From DATJHM01 sp035493895 (lineage in GTDB: Bacteria; Chloroflexota; Ktedonobacteria; Ktedonobacterales; Ktedonobacteraceae): DNA of 24,950 nucleotides. The translations under genes and the position numbers were made by a program. The stretch lies in contig DATJHM010000119.1 in NCBI GenBank assembly GCA_035493895.1, positions 1 to 24,950 of the forward strand, read 5' to 3'. Shown here in pieces: positions 1 to 7,761 of the stretch; the stretch's first letter is position 1, and the number at the start of each line of letters is the position of its first letter. Under the pieces are notes generated by a model. That model worked only from the letters and a program-made list of their open reading frames with translations. It had not been told where the DNA came from and made no database searches.

Positions 1-875
1 TGACAAATATGGTCGATGTGATCAACCGCCATTTCGAGTTTGGTGCCAGCGTTGGAAGAGGAGCCGATCACCCAGCCGAGCTTCAGCATGACGAGATCGA
101 GCGCAGTGCCGATCACGCCATCGCGTTTGATAATGGCTTTGATCTGCTCGTCGGTGAACTGGCGCTGGTGGGGGACAAGGGCGCGGCAATTGTTGTGGCT
201 GGCGATAATCGGACCATTGTAGATCTTCAGCGCCTCCCAGAATGCCTGATCGGTGAGATGCGTGGTATCCAGAATGACGCCGAGCCGCTCCATCTCGACC
301 AGCAGTTCCCGACCTGCGCTGGTGAGCCCCAGTTCCGTGCCCGTCCCTCCGGTATAGCGTCCCGGCCCATAGTGTGCTGGACCGATCAGACGCACGCCCG
401 CTTCTCGCCATTCCGCCAGCTCGCCTGCGTTGAGGATGGGGTCAGCACTCTCCATGCTAATGATGAACCCGAGGGGAGGATGGTGAGCGTCGTCTGCATG
501 CGGATCGGCGTCCCAGGCTGTCCACTCGGCGATGTGCCGATCCAGGGCCACTGTATCCGTGATGATGCGCACATAGCCCTGCTTCTCCAGCGCGCGATAA
601 TAGGCCAGTTGTCCTCTTGCTACCGCGAAGGCCTGGGCCGAGGTGTCGTAGTCTATCGTGGGATTGGGGCGGCCAGTTGAGCGAGCAAGCAGGGTGGCGA
701 AGCAGAGCGCGACGCGTCCTCTGGCAAGATCGGGCAGGGCTGTTGTGCCCAGTGAACGCCCGGGGCCAGGCGTCTCTATCTCTAACATGCGGATCGTATG
801 CGCTGAAAGTTGCAGGTTTCGGTGCCACTGGAGTGCATTCCATGCAAGATCAAGATGCGCATCAACAATAAGCAA
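1..875 (-). CDS. Membrane dipeptidase (peptidase family M19), C-terminus outside window
   Basis: Zinc dipeptidase of the renal/membrane dipeptidase family, which hydrolyses dipeptides. Reading the minus strand from a TTG at 875 gives 291 uninterrupted codons that run off the left edge. All five expected metal ligands are visible: His7 and Asp9 (DAHLD), the bridging Glu142 (ISMESADP), His206 (DTTHLTD) and His227 (ASHNNCR). The TTG start is chosen because a GGAGG sits 9 nt upstream and the HxD motif normally lies within the first residues; no ATG fits. There is no signal peptide, so the enzyme is probably cytoplasmic. It is divergent from the Dpp-type ABC operon, consistent with cleavage of imported peptides. 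The family is clear; the substrate is inferred. Confidence 0.93.
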   Translation of the reverse strand, partial: MLIVDAHLDLAWNALQWHRNLQLSAHTIRMLEIETPGPGRSLGTTALPDLARGRVALCFATLLARSTGRPNPTIDYDTSAQAFAVARGQLAYYRALEKQGYVRIITDTVALDRHIAEWTAWDADPHADDAHHPPLGFIISMESADPILNAGELAEWREAGVRLIGPAHYGPGRYTGGTGTELGLTSAGRELLVEMERLGVILDTTHLTDQAFWEALKIYNGPIIASHNNCRALVPHQRQFTDEQIKAIIKRDGVIGTALDLVMLKLGWVIGSSSNAGTKLEMAVDHIDHIC

Positions 876-1406
876 AGTCTTTTTCCTCCAACGTGTTGCT
901 TACGGGGCACAATCAAAAGGGTCTCCCGGCGTACGAAAATACTACGTGCTTCACGCTTGTGAAACAACGTTGAAACTGGGAGAGGTTTGTCAATCAATCG
1001 ACGTAGTAAAACCTAAGAGAAGCGTAACATATTCTTTTGTTCCTCGTCAAGAATTATAATTTCGTGAGAAGAAACAAAAGATGTCAGCCAAAAAGAAAAA
1101 TATGCGAAATATCCATTGACAAGAGCGCAATTGTTACGTTACTATTATTTCAACATAGGAACCAGAAATTCATCTCAAGAAACTTCGACCTGGCTTACCT
1201 GTGTTTTACCCAAAACAGTTTATCGTATGCCACTACTATAGAATATCATTTCTCTGCCACGATCCTTCACTCATCCTACGTTTGGATAAAGGGGCATAGA
1301 TCGCAGTGTATGCGAGAGCAGTAGTGCCGCATAGCTCCCTATAGCATATTGTGCCAGAATAATACCCTGACGTCGGGCTTTTTGCATGTATTTTTTGAGG
1401 TAGAGA
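876..1406. other. Divergent intergenic region between dipeptidase and dpp operon
   Basis: About 530 bases without a convincing gene, more AT-rich than its flanks. It must hold the promoters of both divergent transcripts. A good plus-strand sigma70-like promoter is visible at 1116-1145. A short inverted repeat, TTCAC-GCTT-GTGAA, lies at 950-963 and could be an operator, but this is weak. A 95-codon open frame at 1037-1324 has no ribosome binding site and atypical composition, so I do not call it. Confidence 0.6.
1116..1145 (+). promoter_or_regulatory. Candidate sigma70 promoter of the dpp operon
   Basis: A consensus -35 TTGACA (1116-1121) is followed after 18 nt by TACTAT (1140-1145), a near-consensus -10. 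It would give a leader of about 255 nt before dppD. It is the best plus-strand match seen by eye in the divergent region. Confidence 0.45.
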
Positions 1407-2423
1407 ATGCAAGTACTTCTTGAAATTAAGCAGCTCACCGTTGGTTTCCGGAGCGAAGATGGGCCTCTACGTGCGGTTGATGGCGTTCATTTGACGGTGA
1501 ATGAGGGGGAGACGGTCTGTGTTGTGGGGGAGTCTGGGAGCGGCAAAAGTGTCACTTCCCTCGCTATTTTGCGCCTGATCGAGCAAGAGAGCGGTGCGCT
1601 GGTGAACGGCCAGATCCTCTTTCAGCATGAAGATCTCTTGCGCAAGAGCGAGGAAGAGATGCGCCGCATTCGCGGCAGTCAGATCGCGATGATCTTTCAA
1701 GAGCCTATGACGGCGCTCAATCCTCTTATGACGATCGGCGCTCAGATTAGCGAAGCGGTGCTCCTGCATCAGAAACGCTCGAAAGCTCAGGCCAGAGAAC
1801 GGGCAATAGAGATGCTGCGGGCCGTGGGGATCTCGGAACCTGAAACTCGCGTGCATCAGTATCCCCACGAACTCTCTGGGGGCATGCGTCAGCGCGCGAT
1901 GATTGCGATGGCCCTGGTCTGTAATCCGAAGTTGCTGATTGCGGACGAGCCCACAACCGCACTTGATGTCACGATCCAGGCGCAACTGCTCGATCTGCTA
2001 CGGCAGTTGCAATCTCAGTCCAATATGGCGATCCTGCTCATTACGCATGATATGGGCGTCACGGCGGAGATGGCTGACCGCGTGGTTGTGCTCTACGCTG
2101 GCAAAATTATGGAGGAAGGTGCGGTTGAGCAACTCTTCGATCATCCCCATCATCCCTATACTATCGGCCTGCTCGCCTCTATTCCAGGACTGGAAGGCGA
2201 ACGTGGTACTCGCTTGCATACGATCGGCGGAAGCATCCCTGCTCTGACGAATCTGCCGGGCGGCTGCCGTTTTCATCCTCGCTGCTCTTTTGCCACGGAA
2301 CAATGCCAGCAGGAGGAGCCGTCCTTACGTATGGTCAACGGGCGCAATGTCGCGTGCTGGCACGCCGAAGCGGTTGCGGCAAGCGCTGGCATCCGAAACG
2401 TCAACGATAGTGCAAGCAGATAA
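1407..2423 (+). CDS. dppD: Dipeptide/oligopeptide ABC transporter ATP-binding protein (DppD/OppD type)
   Basis: Cytoplasmic ATPase of a Dpp/Opp/Nik-type importer, 338 aa, normal for the family. Visible motifs are Walker A GESGSGKS (41-48), signature LSGGM (156-160), Walker B LLIADEP (176-182) and the H-loop His214 (ITHD). The C-terminus has the oligopeptide-transporter extension with spaced cysteines (GGCRFHPRC). The ATG start has GAGG 6 nt upstream. It is first in a plus-strand operon with dppF, dppB, dppC and a binding lipoprotein. Family members also import nickel or oligosaccharides, so the dpp name indicates subfamily, not proven substrate. Confidence 0.93.
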   Translation: MQVLLEIKQLTVGFRSEDGPLRAVDGVHLTVNEGETVCVVGESGSGKSVTSLAILRLIEQESGALVNGQILFQHEDLLRKSEEEMRRIRGSQIAMIFQEPMTALNPLMTIGAQISEAVLLHQKRSKAQARERAIEMLRAVGISEPETRVHQYPHELSGGMRQRAMIAMALVCNPKLLIADEPTTALDVTIQAQLLDLLRQLQSQSNMAILLITHDMGVTAEMADRVVVLYAGKIMEEGAVEQLFDHPHHPYTIGLLASIPGLEGERGTRLHTIGGSIPALTNLPGGCRFHPRCSFATEQCQQEEPSLRMVNGRNVACWHAEAVAASAGIRNVNDSASR

Positions 2424-2442
2424 CGAAGGAGACGAATGTCTT

Positions 2443-3471
2443 ATGCTTGATCCCGGGTCGCAAGCCTCTGCGGAAGATAACACATCCACACATGTTGATG
2501 TGAAGCAACCGCTGATCGAGGCTCGCAATATCAAGAAATATTTCCCCATCAGGCGCGGCGCTTTCAACCGTGTCGTGGGCAATGTGCGAGCTGTGGACGA
2601 TGTCTCTCTGGAGGTGCATGAAGGGGAAACCTTTGGTCTGGTGGGCGAATCTGGCTGTGGCAAATCGACGCTCGGCCGCGTCCTGTTGCGCCTTCAGGAT
2701 GTGACGGCGGGGCAGATCTATTTTTCGGGTCGCGATCTATTGACGCTGAATGCGCGCGAATTACGGAAAACTCGCCGTGAGATGCAGATTATTTTTCAGG
2801 ATCCCTTTGGCTCTCTCAATCCGCGTATGACTGTCAGTGACATTATCAGTGAGCCGCTTGCTGTACACCATGTCGCAACTGGCCGGGCTCGCGATGAGCG
2901 TGTGGCCGAACTGCTCCAACTGGTGGGACTCGATCCGAGCCGTCGCGATCGCTATCCACACGAGTTCTCCGGCGGTCAGCGTCAACGCATCAGTATTGCG
3001 CGCAGTATCGCGCTCCACCCCAGGTTCATCGTCGCCGACGAACCTGTCTCGGCTCTCGATGTCTCTGTGCAGTCCCAGGTCATCAATCTCCTGGGCGAAT
3101 TGCAAGAGCGGTTGGGCCTGACCTATCTCTTTATTGCCCATGGCTTGAACGTGGTTCGCCATATATCCGATCGGGTCGGTGTGATGTATCTTGGCAAAAT
3201 GGTCGAGCTTGCCGGGACGGATGCGCTCTTTGCATCTCCGGCTCATCCTTATACTGCTGCCTTACTCTCGGCCATTCCCGTTCCGAATCCTCATCGTGAG
3301 CGCTCGCGTGTGGTGTTGCAGGGCGATATACCGTCGCCTGCTCGTCCCCCTTCTGGCTGTCGGTTTCGTACGCGTTGTCCGCATGCGCAACAGCGTTGCA
3401 GCGAGGAGGAACCGCAACTCCAGGAGATCGCGCCACGGCATCATGTGGCCTGTCATTTTCCCCTGTTATAA
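2443..3471 (+). CDS. dppF: Dipeptide/oligopeptide ABC transporter ATP-binding protein (DppF/OppF type)
   Basis: Second ATPase of the importer, 342 aa from the chosen start. Walker A GESGCGKS (68-75), signature FSGGQ (175-179), Walker B FIVADEP (195-201) and H-loop His233 are present. The residue after that His is Gly (AHGL), where most relatives have Asp. The C-terminus carries the CRFRTRC cysteine-rich oligopeptide-transporter tail. The frame is open upstream to 2290 inside dppD, but the ATG at 2443 is chosen because AAGGAG (2426-2431) precedes it and the dppD stop lies 19 nt before it. An ATG at 2436 is out of frame and stops after four codons. OppF types pair with OppD types to form the heterodimeric motor. 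Confidence 0.92.
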   Translation: MLDPGSQASAEDNTSTHVDVKQPLIEARNIKKYFPIRRGAFNRVVGNVRAVDDVSLEVHEGETFGLVGESGCGKSTLGRVLLRLQDVTAGQIYFSGRDLLTLNARELRKTRREMQIIFQDPFGSLNPRMTVSDIISEPLAVHHVATGRARDERVAELLQLVGLDPSRRDRYPHEFSGGQRQRISIARSIALHPRFIVADEPVSALDVSVQSQVINLLGELQERLGLTYLFIAHGLNVVRHISDRVGVMYLGKMVELAGTDALFASPAHPYTAALLSAIPVPNPHRERSRVVLQGDIPSPARPPSGCRFRTRCPHAQQRCSEEEPQLQEIAPRHHVACHFPLL

Positions 3472-3576
3472 ACAAAAACCAATACGACGAGTTACCAATA
3501 AATACGCAAGAGAACAAAGAAAAGCGTTCGTCCGTGTTCAGAAGGCGCGGAATGTGCAGAGCCAGGAAAGGGAGCT

Positions 3577-4524
3577 ATGCTTTCGTATATATTCCGACGA
3601 CTGATCTTTGATATGATACCCACGCTGGTCATTGTAGCCATTGTCTCATTCGCACTCATCCATCTGACGCCGGGTGATCCTGCCGTCCTGATGTTGGGAG
3701 ACACGGCTACACCTGCGCAGATTGCGGCCCTTCACGCTCAACTGGGGCTCAATGATCCTTTGCCACTACAGTTCTGGTTCTGGGTGGTGCGTGTCATGCA
3801 TGGTGATCTGGGCCAATCCATTTTTCTGCACGAATCGGTCGTCCAGGGCATTGCTGACCACTTGCCGGTGACGCTGGAACTCACACTTTTCTCTACGCTG
3901 ATCACGGTATTGCTCGGTATCAGCTCGGGCATTATCTCGGCGATATTTAGAGGGACCATACTGGATAAAGCCATGATGGCTCTTGCCCTGCTGGGTCTCT
4001 CTATCCCTGAGTTCTATCTGGGATTGCTCATGGCGCTGGTCATCGGGGTGAAGCTCCAGTGGCTGCCGGTTGCTGGTTATACCTCTTTTATGGACGATCC
4101 TGTGGCTAATCTGCAATCGATGATTATGCCTGCACTCGCGCTGGGTCTTGGTCAGGCGGCATTTGTCAGCCGCATCACCCGCTCCAGTATGCTCGAAGTG
4201 AAGGGGCTGGATTTTATTCGCACCGCACGCGCTAAAGGGACTCCCGGAGGTCGCGTTATTCTCGTGCATATGTTGCGCAACGCCATGGTTCCCATTGTGA
4301 GCACGACTGCGGTCGTTATCTCGATCCTGATGGGTGGCGCCACGATCTCCGAGACGATCTTCGGCATTCCTGGCATGGGACAACTCATTATCTCCGCTGT
4401 ACAGAATCGTGACTATCCGCTTCTCCAGGGGGCCGTGCTGGTAGTTGTCGTGGTGTACGTGTTTATTAATCTGGCCGTAGATGTGGTGTATGCGCTGGTG
4501 GACCCGCGCGTTCGCTATAGTTAA
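3577..4524 (+). CDS. dppB: Dipeptide/oligopeptide ABC transporter permease (DppB type)
   Basis: Inner-membrane permease, 315 aa, with six apparent membrane helices. It starts with the typical N-terminal helix (YIFRRLIFDMIPTLVIVAIV) followed by HLTPGDPA, a hallmark of DppB/OppB proteins. The cytoplasmic coupling (EAA-like) loop is visible as RTARAKGTPGGRV. The end, VYALVDPRVRYS, is typical of the family. The start ATG is preceded by GGAAAGGGAG. The gap from dppF is 105 nt with nothing notable; the gap to dppC is unusually long (337 nt) and full of repeats. Confidence 0.93.
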   Translation: MLSYIFRRLIFDMIPTLVIVAIVSFALIHLTPGDPAVLMLGDTATPAQIAALHAQLGLNDPLPLQFWFWVVRVMHGDLGQSIFLHESVVQGIADHLPVTLELTLFSTLITVLLGISSGIISAIFRGTILDKAMMALALLGLSIPEFYLGLLMALVIGVKLQWLPVAGYTSFMDDPVANLQSMIMPALALGLGQAAFVSRITRSSMLEVKGLDFIRTARAKGTPGGRVILVHMLRNAMVPIVSTTAVVISILMGGATISETIFGIPGMGQLIISAVQNRDYPLLQGAVLVVVVVYVFINLAVDVVYALVDPRVRYS

Positions 4525-4605
4525 CCCTCGTAGATGCGCGTCCAATCTGCGCCTGATCTGCATCAACCTGAGAAAGGATGAGCTATTGGAGAGGGCTGAT
4601 GGGGC

Positions 4606-4628
4606 AGGCGGGCGAGACAAGCCCGCCT
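4606..4628. other. Perfect stem-loop in the dppB-dppC gap
   Basis: AGGCGGGC (4606-4613) pairs perfectly with GCCCGCCT (4621-4628) across a 7-nt loop. There is no downstream T run, so it is not a classical terminator. It may stabilise or attenuate the operon transcript between the two permease genes. Confidence 0.5.
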
Positions 4629-4708
4629 CCTCCCTGTGGCGTTGAATGGAACCGGATTGTTCCTGGCTATGGGGTACACAGGTTCCTCACCCTCGAAGAA
4701 AAGCCGAG

Positions 4709-4758
4709 GTAGGGGCAGCGGTTTATCCCTGCCCGCGAGCCCCACCGGCCCTCTCGGC
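4709..4758. repeat. GTAG-hairpin dispersed repeat with C-rich tail
   Basis: Copy of the dispersed family. GTAG leads into the stem GGGCAG (4713-4718) paired with CTGCCC (4729-4734) around a 10-nt loop containing GGTTTATCC. The tail CCCCACCGGCC-CTCTCGG matches the tail seen near 8737, 8773 and 11801. Confidence 0.55.
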
Positions 4759-4814
4759 CCTTAGGCTGATGCAGATTAGGCGTGGCCAATCTGCGCTCGA
4801 GGCACCAATCTCCC

Positions 4815-4840
4815 GTAGAGGCGCGGCTTGTCTGCGCCTG
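4815..4840. repeat. GTAG-hairpin dispersed repeat
   Basis: GTAG followed by AGGCGC (4819-4824), a 9-nt loop GGCTTGTCT and GCGCCT (4834-4839). Nearly identical to the copy at 5842. It ends about 20 nt before the dppC ATG, so it lies in the leader directly upstream of the dppC ribosome binding site. Confidence 0.6.
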
Positions 4841-4861
4841 AGCGTTCATGGAGGTCTGTTT

Positions 4862-5749
4862 ATGGCAGTTGAAACGAATCTTAACATCAGCGTATCGGCG
4901 GTTTCCCGGCCGAAGAAGCGCCGCCTCTGGCAAAGGGTTCGGCGACATCCAACCGTCATTGGCGGGGTGAGTATCCTGTTGCTTATCGTGATAGCCTCGG
5001 TGGCCGCACCCCTGCTCACGCCATACAATCCACTCACCCTGGATGTAATGCACCGCCTGCTGCCGCCCGGGGGTAGCCACTACTTCGGGACCGATGCGTA
5101 CGGACGCGATGTCTTTAGCCGCGTGCTCTACGGTGGGCGCATCTCGCTCTTCACGGGCGCTGCGGTGACGCTCGTTGCGGTCGGCGGAGGTACGCTGATT
5201 GGCCTGATCACTGGCTATTTCCGCAAACTGGACCCGGTGATTATGAGACTCTCAGATGGGCTGATGGCCTTCCCAAGCATTCTTCTGGCGATTGCGCTCA
5301 GAGGGGCGATGGGACCGAGCCTGTTCACTGTTATCTTAGCGCTTGGCATCGCCTACTTGCCTCGCGTTGTGCGTATTGTGCGCGGGTCCGTGATTGTGTT
5401 GCGCGAGATGACGTATGTCGAGGCTGCGGATGCCATCGGGAGCGGCACCGGCAGGATTCTTTTCAGACATATCTTGCCGAATGCGCTGGGCCTGTTACTG
5501 GTGCAGGTCACCTTTATTTTCTCTTACGCTGTCCTGGGAGAATCGGCGTTAGATTTTCTCGGCGTAGGAATCTCGCCAGAGACACCTTCGTGGGGAGGTG
5601 TGATCAGTGATGGTCGTCTCTACATTGTAATTGCTCCCTGGCTCACCATTTTTGCCGGGCTGTTCATCATGATCACTGTGCTGGCACTCAACATCACTGG
5701 CGATGGCTTGCGAGATATGCTTGACCCAAGGTTGCGCAATCTGAAATAG
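4862..5749 (+). CDS. dppC: Dipeptide/oligopeptide ABC transporter permease (DppC type)
   Basis: Second membrane permease, 295 aa from the chosen start. The N-terminus is a basic cytoplasmic segment (RPKKRRLWQRVRRHP) followed by a first helix and the DppC-type motif HYFGTDAYGRDVFSRVLYG. The coupling loop is YVEAADAIGSGTGRILFRH and the end is GDGLRDMLDPRLRN, both typical. The frame is open to 4646, but that upstream part encodes repeat sequence. The ATG at 4862 has GGAGG 7 nt before it and gives the normal family length. It is in an operon with dppB and the binding protein. Confidence 0.93.
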   Translation: MAVETNLNISVSAVSRPKKRRLWQRVRRHPTVIGGVSILLLIVIASVAAPLLTPYNPLTLDVMHRLLPPGGSHYFGTDAYGRDVFSRVLYGGRISLFTGAAVTLVAVGGGTLIGLITGYFRKLDPVIMRLSDGLMAFPSILLAIALRGAMGPSLFTVILALGIAYLPRVVRIVRGSVIVLREMTYVEAADAIGSGTGRILFRHILPNALGLLLVQVTFIFSYAVLGESALDFLGVGISPETPSWGGVISDGRLYIVIAPWLTIFAGLFIMITVLALNITGDGLRDMLDPRLRNLK

Positions 5750-5841
5750 CGAAAGGAGAATCCCTCTTTACCATTCTATGACCTACCCATTTGTCATGCT
5801 GACGCCCTGACTATCCCTGTAAGGGCGCCCCATCCAACCCC

Positions 5842-5868
5842 GTAGAGGCGCTGCTTGTCTGCGCCTGG
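5842..5868. repeat. GTAG-hairpin dispersed repeat
   Basis: GTAG, then AGGCGC (5846-5851), loop TGCTTGTCT, then GCGCCT (5861-5866). Differs from the 4815 copy at a single loop base within this core. Lies between dppC and the binding-protein gene. Confidence 0.6.
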
Positions 5869-5879
5869 GGACCTATAGA

Positions 5880-5907
5880 CCTGCTGCCACCATCGCGTAG
5901 CAGCAGG
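5880..5907. other. Leader stem-loop before the binding-protein gene
   Basis: CCTGCTGC (5880-5887) and GCAGCAGG (5900-5907) form a perfect 8-bp stem with a 12-nt loop. It ends 9 nt before the GAAGGA ribosome binding site of the substrate-binding protein. Stem-loops at this position in ABC operons can protect the binding-protein transcript and raise its level over the permeases; that role is inferred here. Confidence 0.5.
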
Positions 5908-5929
5908 AATGTTACAAGAAGGAAATTGC

Positions 5930-7540
5930 ATGGAACCCGGAAAGAACTTGAAGTCGCGCCACCCGATCAAGGTTATTTTGATCTGTACCGCGCTTTTCTC
6001 ACTTCTCCTGACAGCGTGTTCATCTGGCGGCACTACGACCAGTAGTGCGAGCAACAGCACAACCACGCCCAAACGTGGCGGCACCATCAAATATGCCACC
6101 GTTGGTGATCCTCCGTCGCTGGATATGATGGAGACGACGGCAGACCTTACCCAGTCGATTACGACGAATATCTATGAAGGTTTATTTACGATCGATTCGA
6201 AGTATGCCCCTCAACTGGAACTTGCACAAAGCTATCAGGTGCAGAACAACGGCCTGACCTGGACGATCCATCTGCGCCAGGGTGTCCTGTTCCAGAATGG
6301 GCAAGAGATGACCAGCGCGGACGTGCTGGCCTCACTGGACCGCTGGGGCAAGCTCAGCGATTATGGGCAGCGGCTCTTTGCGGATATGAAGGGGAATATT
6401 CTTGCGCCGGATAAATACACCATTGTTCTGCAATTGAAGAGTCCCATGCCCATTATTCCGGTCTTGCTTGCGGTCCCACAACAGCAGGCGGCTATTTATC
6501 CCAAATCAGTGATCGATGCAGCCGGAAACGGACCAATCAAACAATATATCGGTACTGGCCCCTACAAGTTCGTCTCGTGGAAAGCTGGTCAGGCGATCAC
6601 GCTGGCCCGTTTCGATCAGTACAAGGCGCGCAGTGAGCCCGCTGATGGTATGGCTGGCAAACGCACGGCCTATGCGGATCAGGTGCAATTTATTCCCGTG
6701 CCCGAGGAACAGCAGCGCGTCCAGGGCGTAGAGACCGGACTGTACAATTTTGCAGATGATCTTTCCCCTGACCTGTATTCGACGGTGAAGGCGGCACCAA
6801 ATTCTGATCCTGTAGTGGTGAAACCCTGGGAATATCCGGTTGTTGTCTTTAATAAGAAGGAAGGGCTGTTTTCCAGTCTCAAGATGAGGCAGGCTGTGCA
6901 GGCGGTTGCCAATTACCAGCCAATGCTGGAGTCCGCAGCTGGTAACTCCGCTTTCTATCGCCTTGACCCCAGCCTCTATTTTAAAGAGACCAAATGGTGG
7001 TCGGATGCAGGTCAGGCTCTCTATAACCAGAACAATCCGACAAAGGCCAAACAACTCCTGCAAGAGGCGGGCTATCACGGACAAACCGTGCGTATCCTTG
7101 CCACGCAGCAATATAGCTGGAGCTACAACGTCTTAGTCGTCCTGAAAAGCCAGTTGCAGGCCATTGGTATGAAGGTTTCGATCGATGTCATGGACTGGGC
7201 TACATTAACGCAGGTCAGGCAGCAGCCGGGTGCCTGGGACATCTTCGCTACCGCAGAGACGGTCGAGCCTGATCCCGCGATCCTGGCAGACTGGAGCGCA
7301 AATTGGCCGGGCTGGTGGGTCAATGCGCAAAAAGAATCTTTGCTCAACCAAATGGCCTCAGAGTCCGACTACACCAAACGTATGGCCCTTGAGACGCAGT
7401 TCCAACAATTATGGTATAACGATGTACCAATGCTGAAGGTTGGTGATATCTTCCTGCTGGCCATGAAGAGCAAGAACCTGCAAGGTCCAGGACTGACCTC
7501 CACGTGGCCATATATGTTCAATAACTGGGTGTCTTCGTAG
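5930..7540 (+). CDS. ABC transporter substrate-binding lipoprotein (SBP_bac_5 family)
   Basis: Extracytoplasmic binding protein that would deliver substrate to the DppBC permease, 536 aa. The N-terminus is a lipoprotein signal: basic start, hydrophobic stretch, then lipobox LLTAC with Cys30 as the lipidation site, followed by a Ser/Thr-rich linker. Family features follow: RGGTIKYATVGDPPSLD, NIYEGLF, TWTIHLRQGVLFQNG and a late NPTKAKQLLQEAGY segment. The second in-frame ATG (5930) is chosen because GAAGGA lies 7 nt upstream, while the first ATG (5909) has no spaced site. SBP_bac_5 members bind peptides, nickel-chelates or oligosaccharides, so the ligand is open. Confidence 0.92.
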   Translation: MEPGKNLKSRHPIKVILICTALFSLLLTACSSGGTTTSSASNSTTTPKRGGTIKYATVGDPPSLDMMETTADLTQSITTNIYEGLFTIDSKYAPQLELAQSYQVQNNGLTWTIHLRQGVLFQNGQEMTSADVLASLDRWGKLSDYGQRLFADMKGNILAPDKYTIVLQLKSPMPIIPVLLAVPQQQAAIYPKSVIDAAGNGPIKQYIGTGPYKFVSWKAGQAITLARFDQYKARSEPADGMAGKRTAYADQVQFIPVPEEQQRVQGVETGLYNFADDLSPDLYSTVKAAPNSDPVVVKPWEYPVVVFNKKEGLFSSLKMRQAVQAVANYQPMLESAAGNSAFYRLDPSLYFKETKWWSDAGQALYNQNNPTKAKQLLQEAGYHGQTVRILATQQYSWSYNVLVVLKSQLQAIGMKVSIDVMDWATLTQVRQQPGAWDIFATAETVEPDPAILADWSANWPGWWVNAQKESLLNQMASESDYTKRMALETQFQQLWYNDVPMLKVGDIFLLAMKSKNLQGPGLTSTWPYMFNNWVSS

Positions 7541-7564
7541 GTAGCGGCGGTGTTTATCACCGCC
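7541..7564. other. Stem-loop at the end of the transporter operon
   Basis: Immediately after the stop codon, GGCGGTG (7546-7552) pairs with CACCGCC (7558-7564) around TTTAT. It begins with GTAG like the dispersed family. Position suggests transcript-end function, but there is no T tract, so intrinsic termination is uncertain. Confidence 0.45.
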
Positions 7565-7679
7565 AACTATCCTGGTTGTCGGCAAGAATATAATGCAATG
7601 GAGCAAGTGTAAAAGCAGGTAGACGCACAAATGCTGAAGATCTGCTCAAAACCGACGATAGTTTTCCCGCTTTACATAA

Positions 7680-7708
7680 TTGACCAGGTTGTATGAGGGC
7701 GGTACAAT
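7680..7708 (+). promoter_or_regulatory. Sigma70-like promoter of the iclR-type gene
   Basis: TTGACC (7680-7685), a 17-nt spacer and TACAAT (7703-7708) lie about 55 nt before the regulator start. Spacing is ideal and both boxes match 5 of 6 consensus bases. Confidence 0.6.
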
Positions 7709-7718
7709 AGCAGCGTAG

Positions 7719-7733
7719 CGTTCAAGAAGAACG
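7719..7733. promoter_or_regulatory. Candidate autoregulatory operator
   Basis: Inverted repeat CGTTC-AAGAA-GAACG lies about 10 nt downstream of the -10 box, around the expected transcript start. IclR-family regulators commonly bind such short palindromes and repress their own gene. I did not find a second clear copy upstream of dppD or the rhamnosidase. Confidence 0.35.
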
Positions 7734-7761
7734 TATCGTTTAAGAATTGGGCGGTCGTGAC

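Larger units (their letters stand above)
4530..4796. repeat. Inverted-repeat element in the dppB-dppC gap
   Basis: Two arms match as inverted repeats at 15 of 16 positions: 4550-4565 and 4767-4782 (TGATGCAGATTAGGCG). The outer motif CCAATCTGCGC occurs as a direct repeat at 4542-4552 and 4786-4796. A GTAGA-type short hairpin starts at 4530 (GCGC stem 4536-4539 with 4549-4552, 9-nt loop). The layout suggests a small non-coding insertion into the operon or a folded intercistronic RNA. No reading frame fits inside it. Confidence 0.55.

Noticed and set aside
9..680. 223-codon plus-strand frame over the dipeptidase
   Set aside because: The minus strand here encodes all five M19 metal ligands in frame; the plus-strand frame is its shadow.
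1037..1324. 95-codon plus-strand frame in the dipeptidase-dpp intergenic region
   Set aside because: It overlaps the best dpp promoter, has no ribosome binding site and a composition expected of AT-rich non-coding DNA.
1357..1392. Possible terminator-like CCC...GGG plus T-rich stretch before dppD
   Set aside because: The stem is only 3 bp with a mismatch next to it, and it would lie between the promoter and the gene.
3766..4620. 284-codon minus-strand frame opposite dppB
   Set aside because: Mirror of the dppB coding sequence; product is rich in His, Arg and Gln without any domain.
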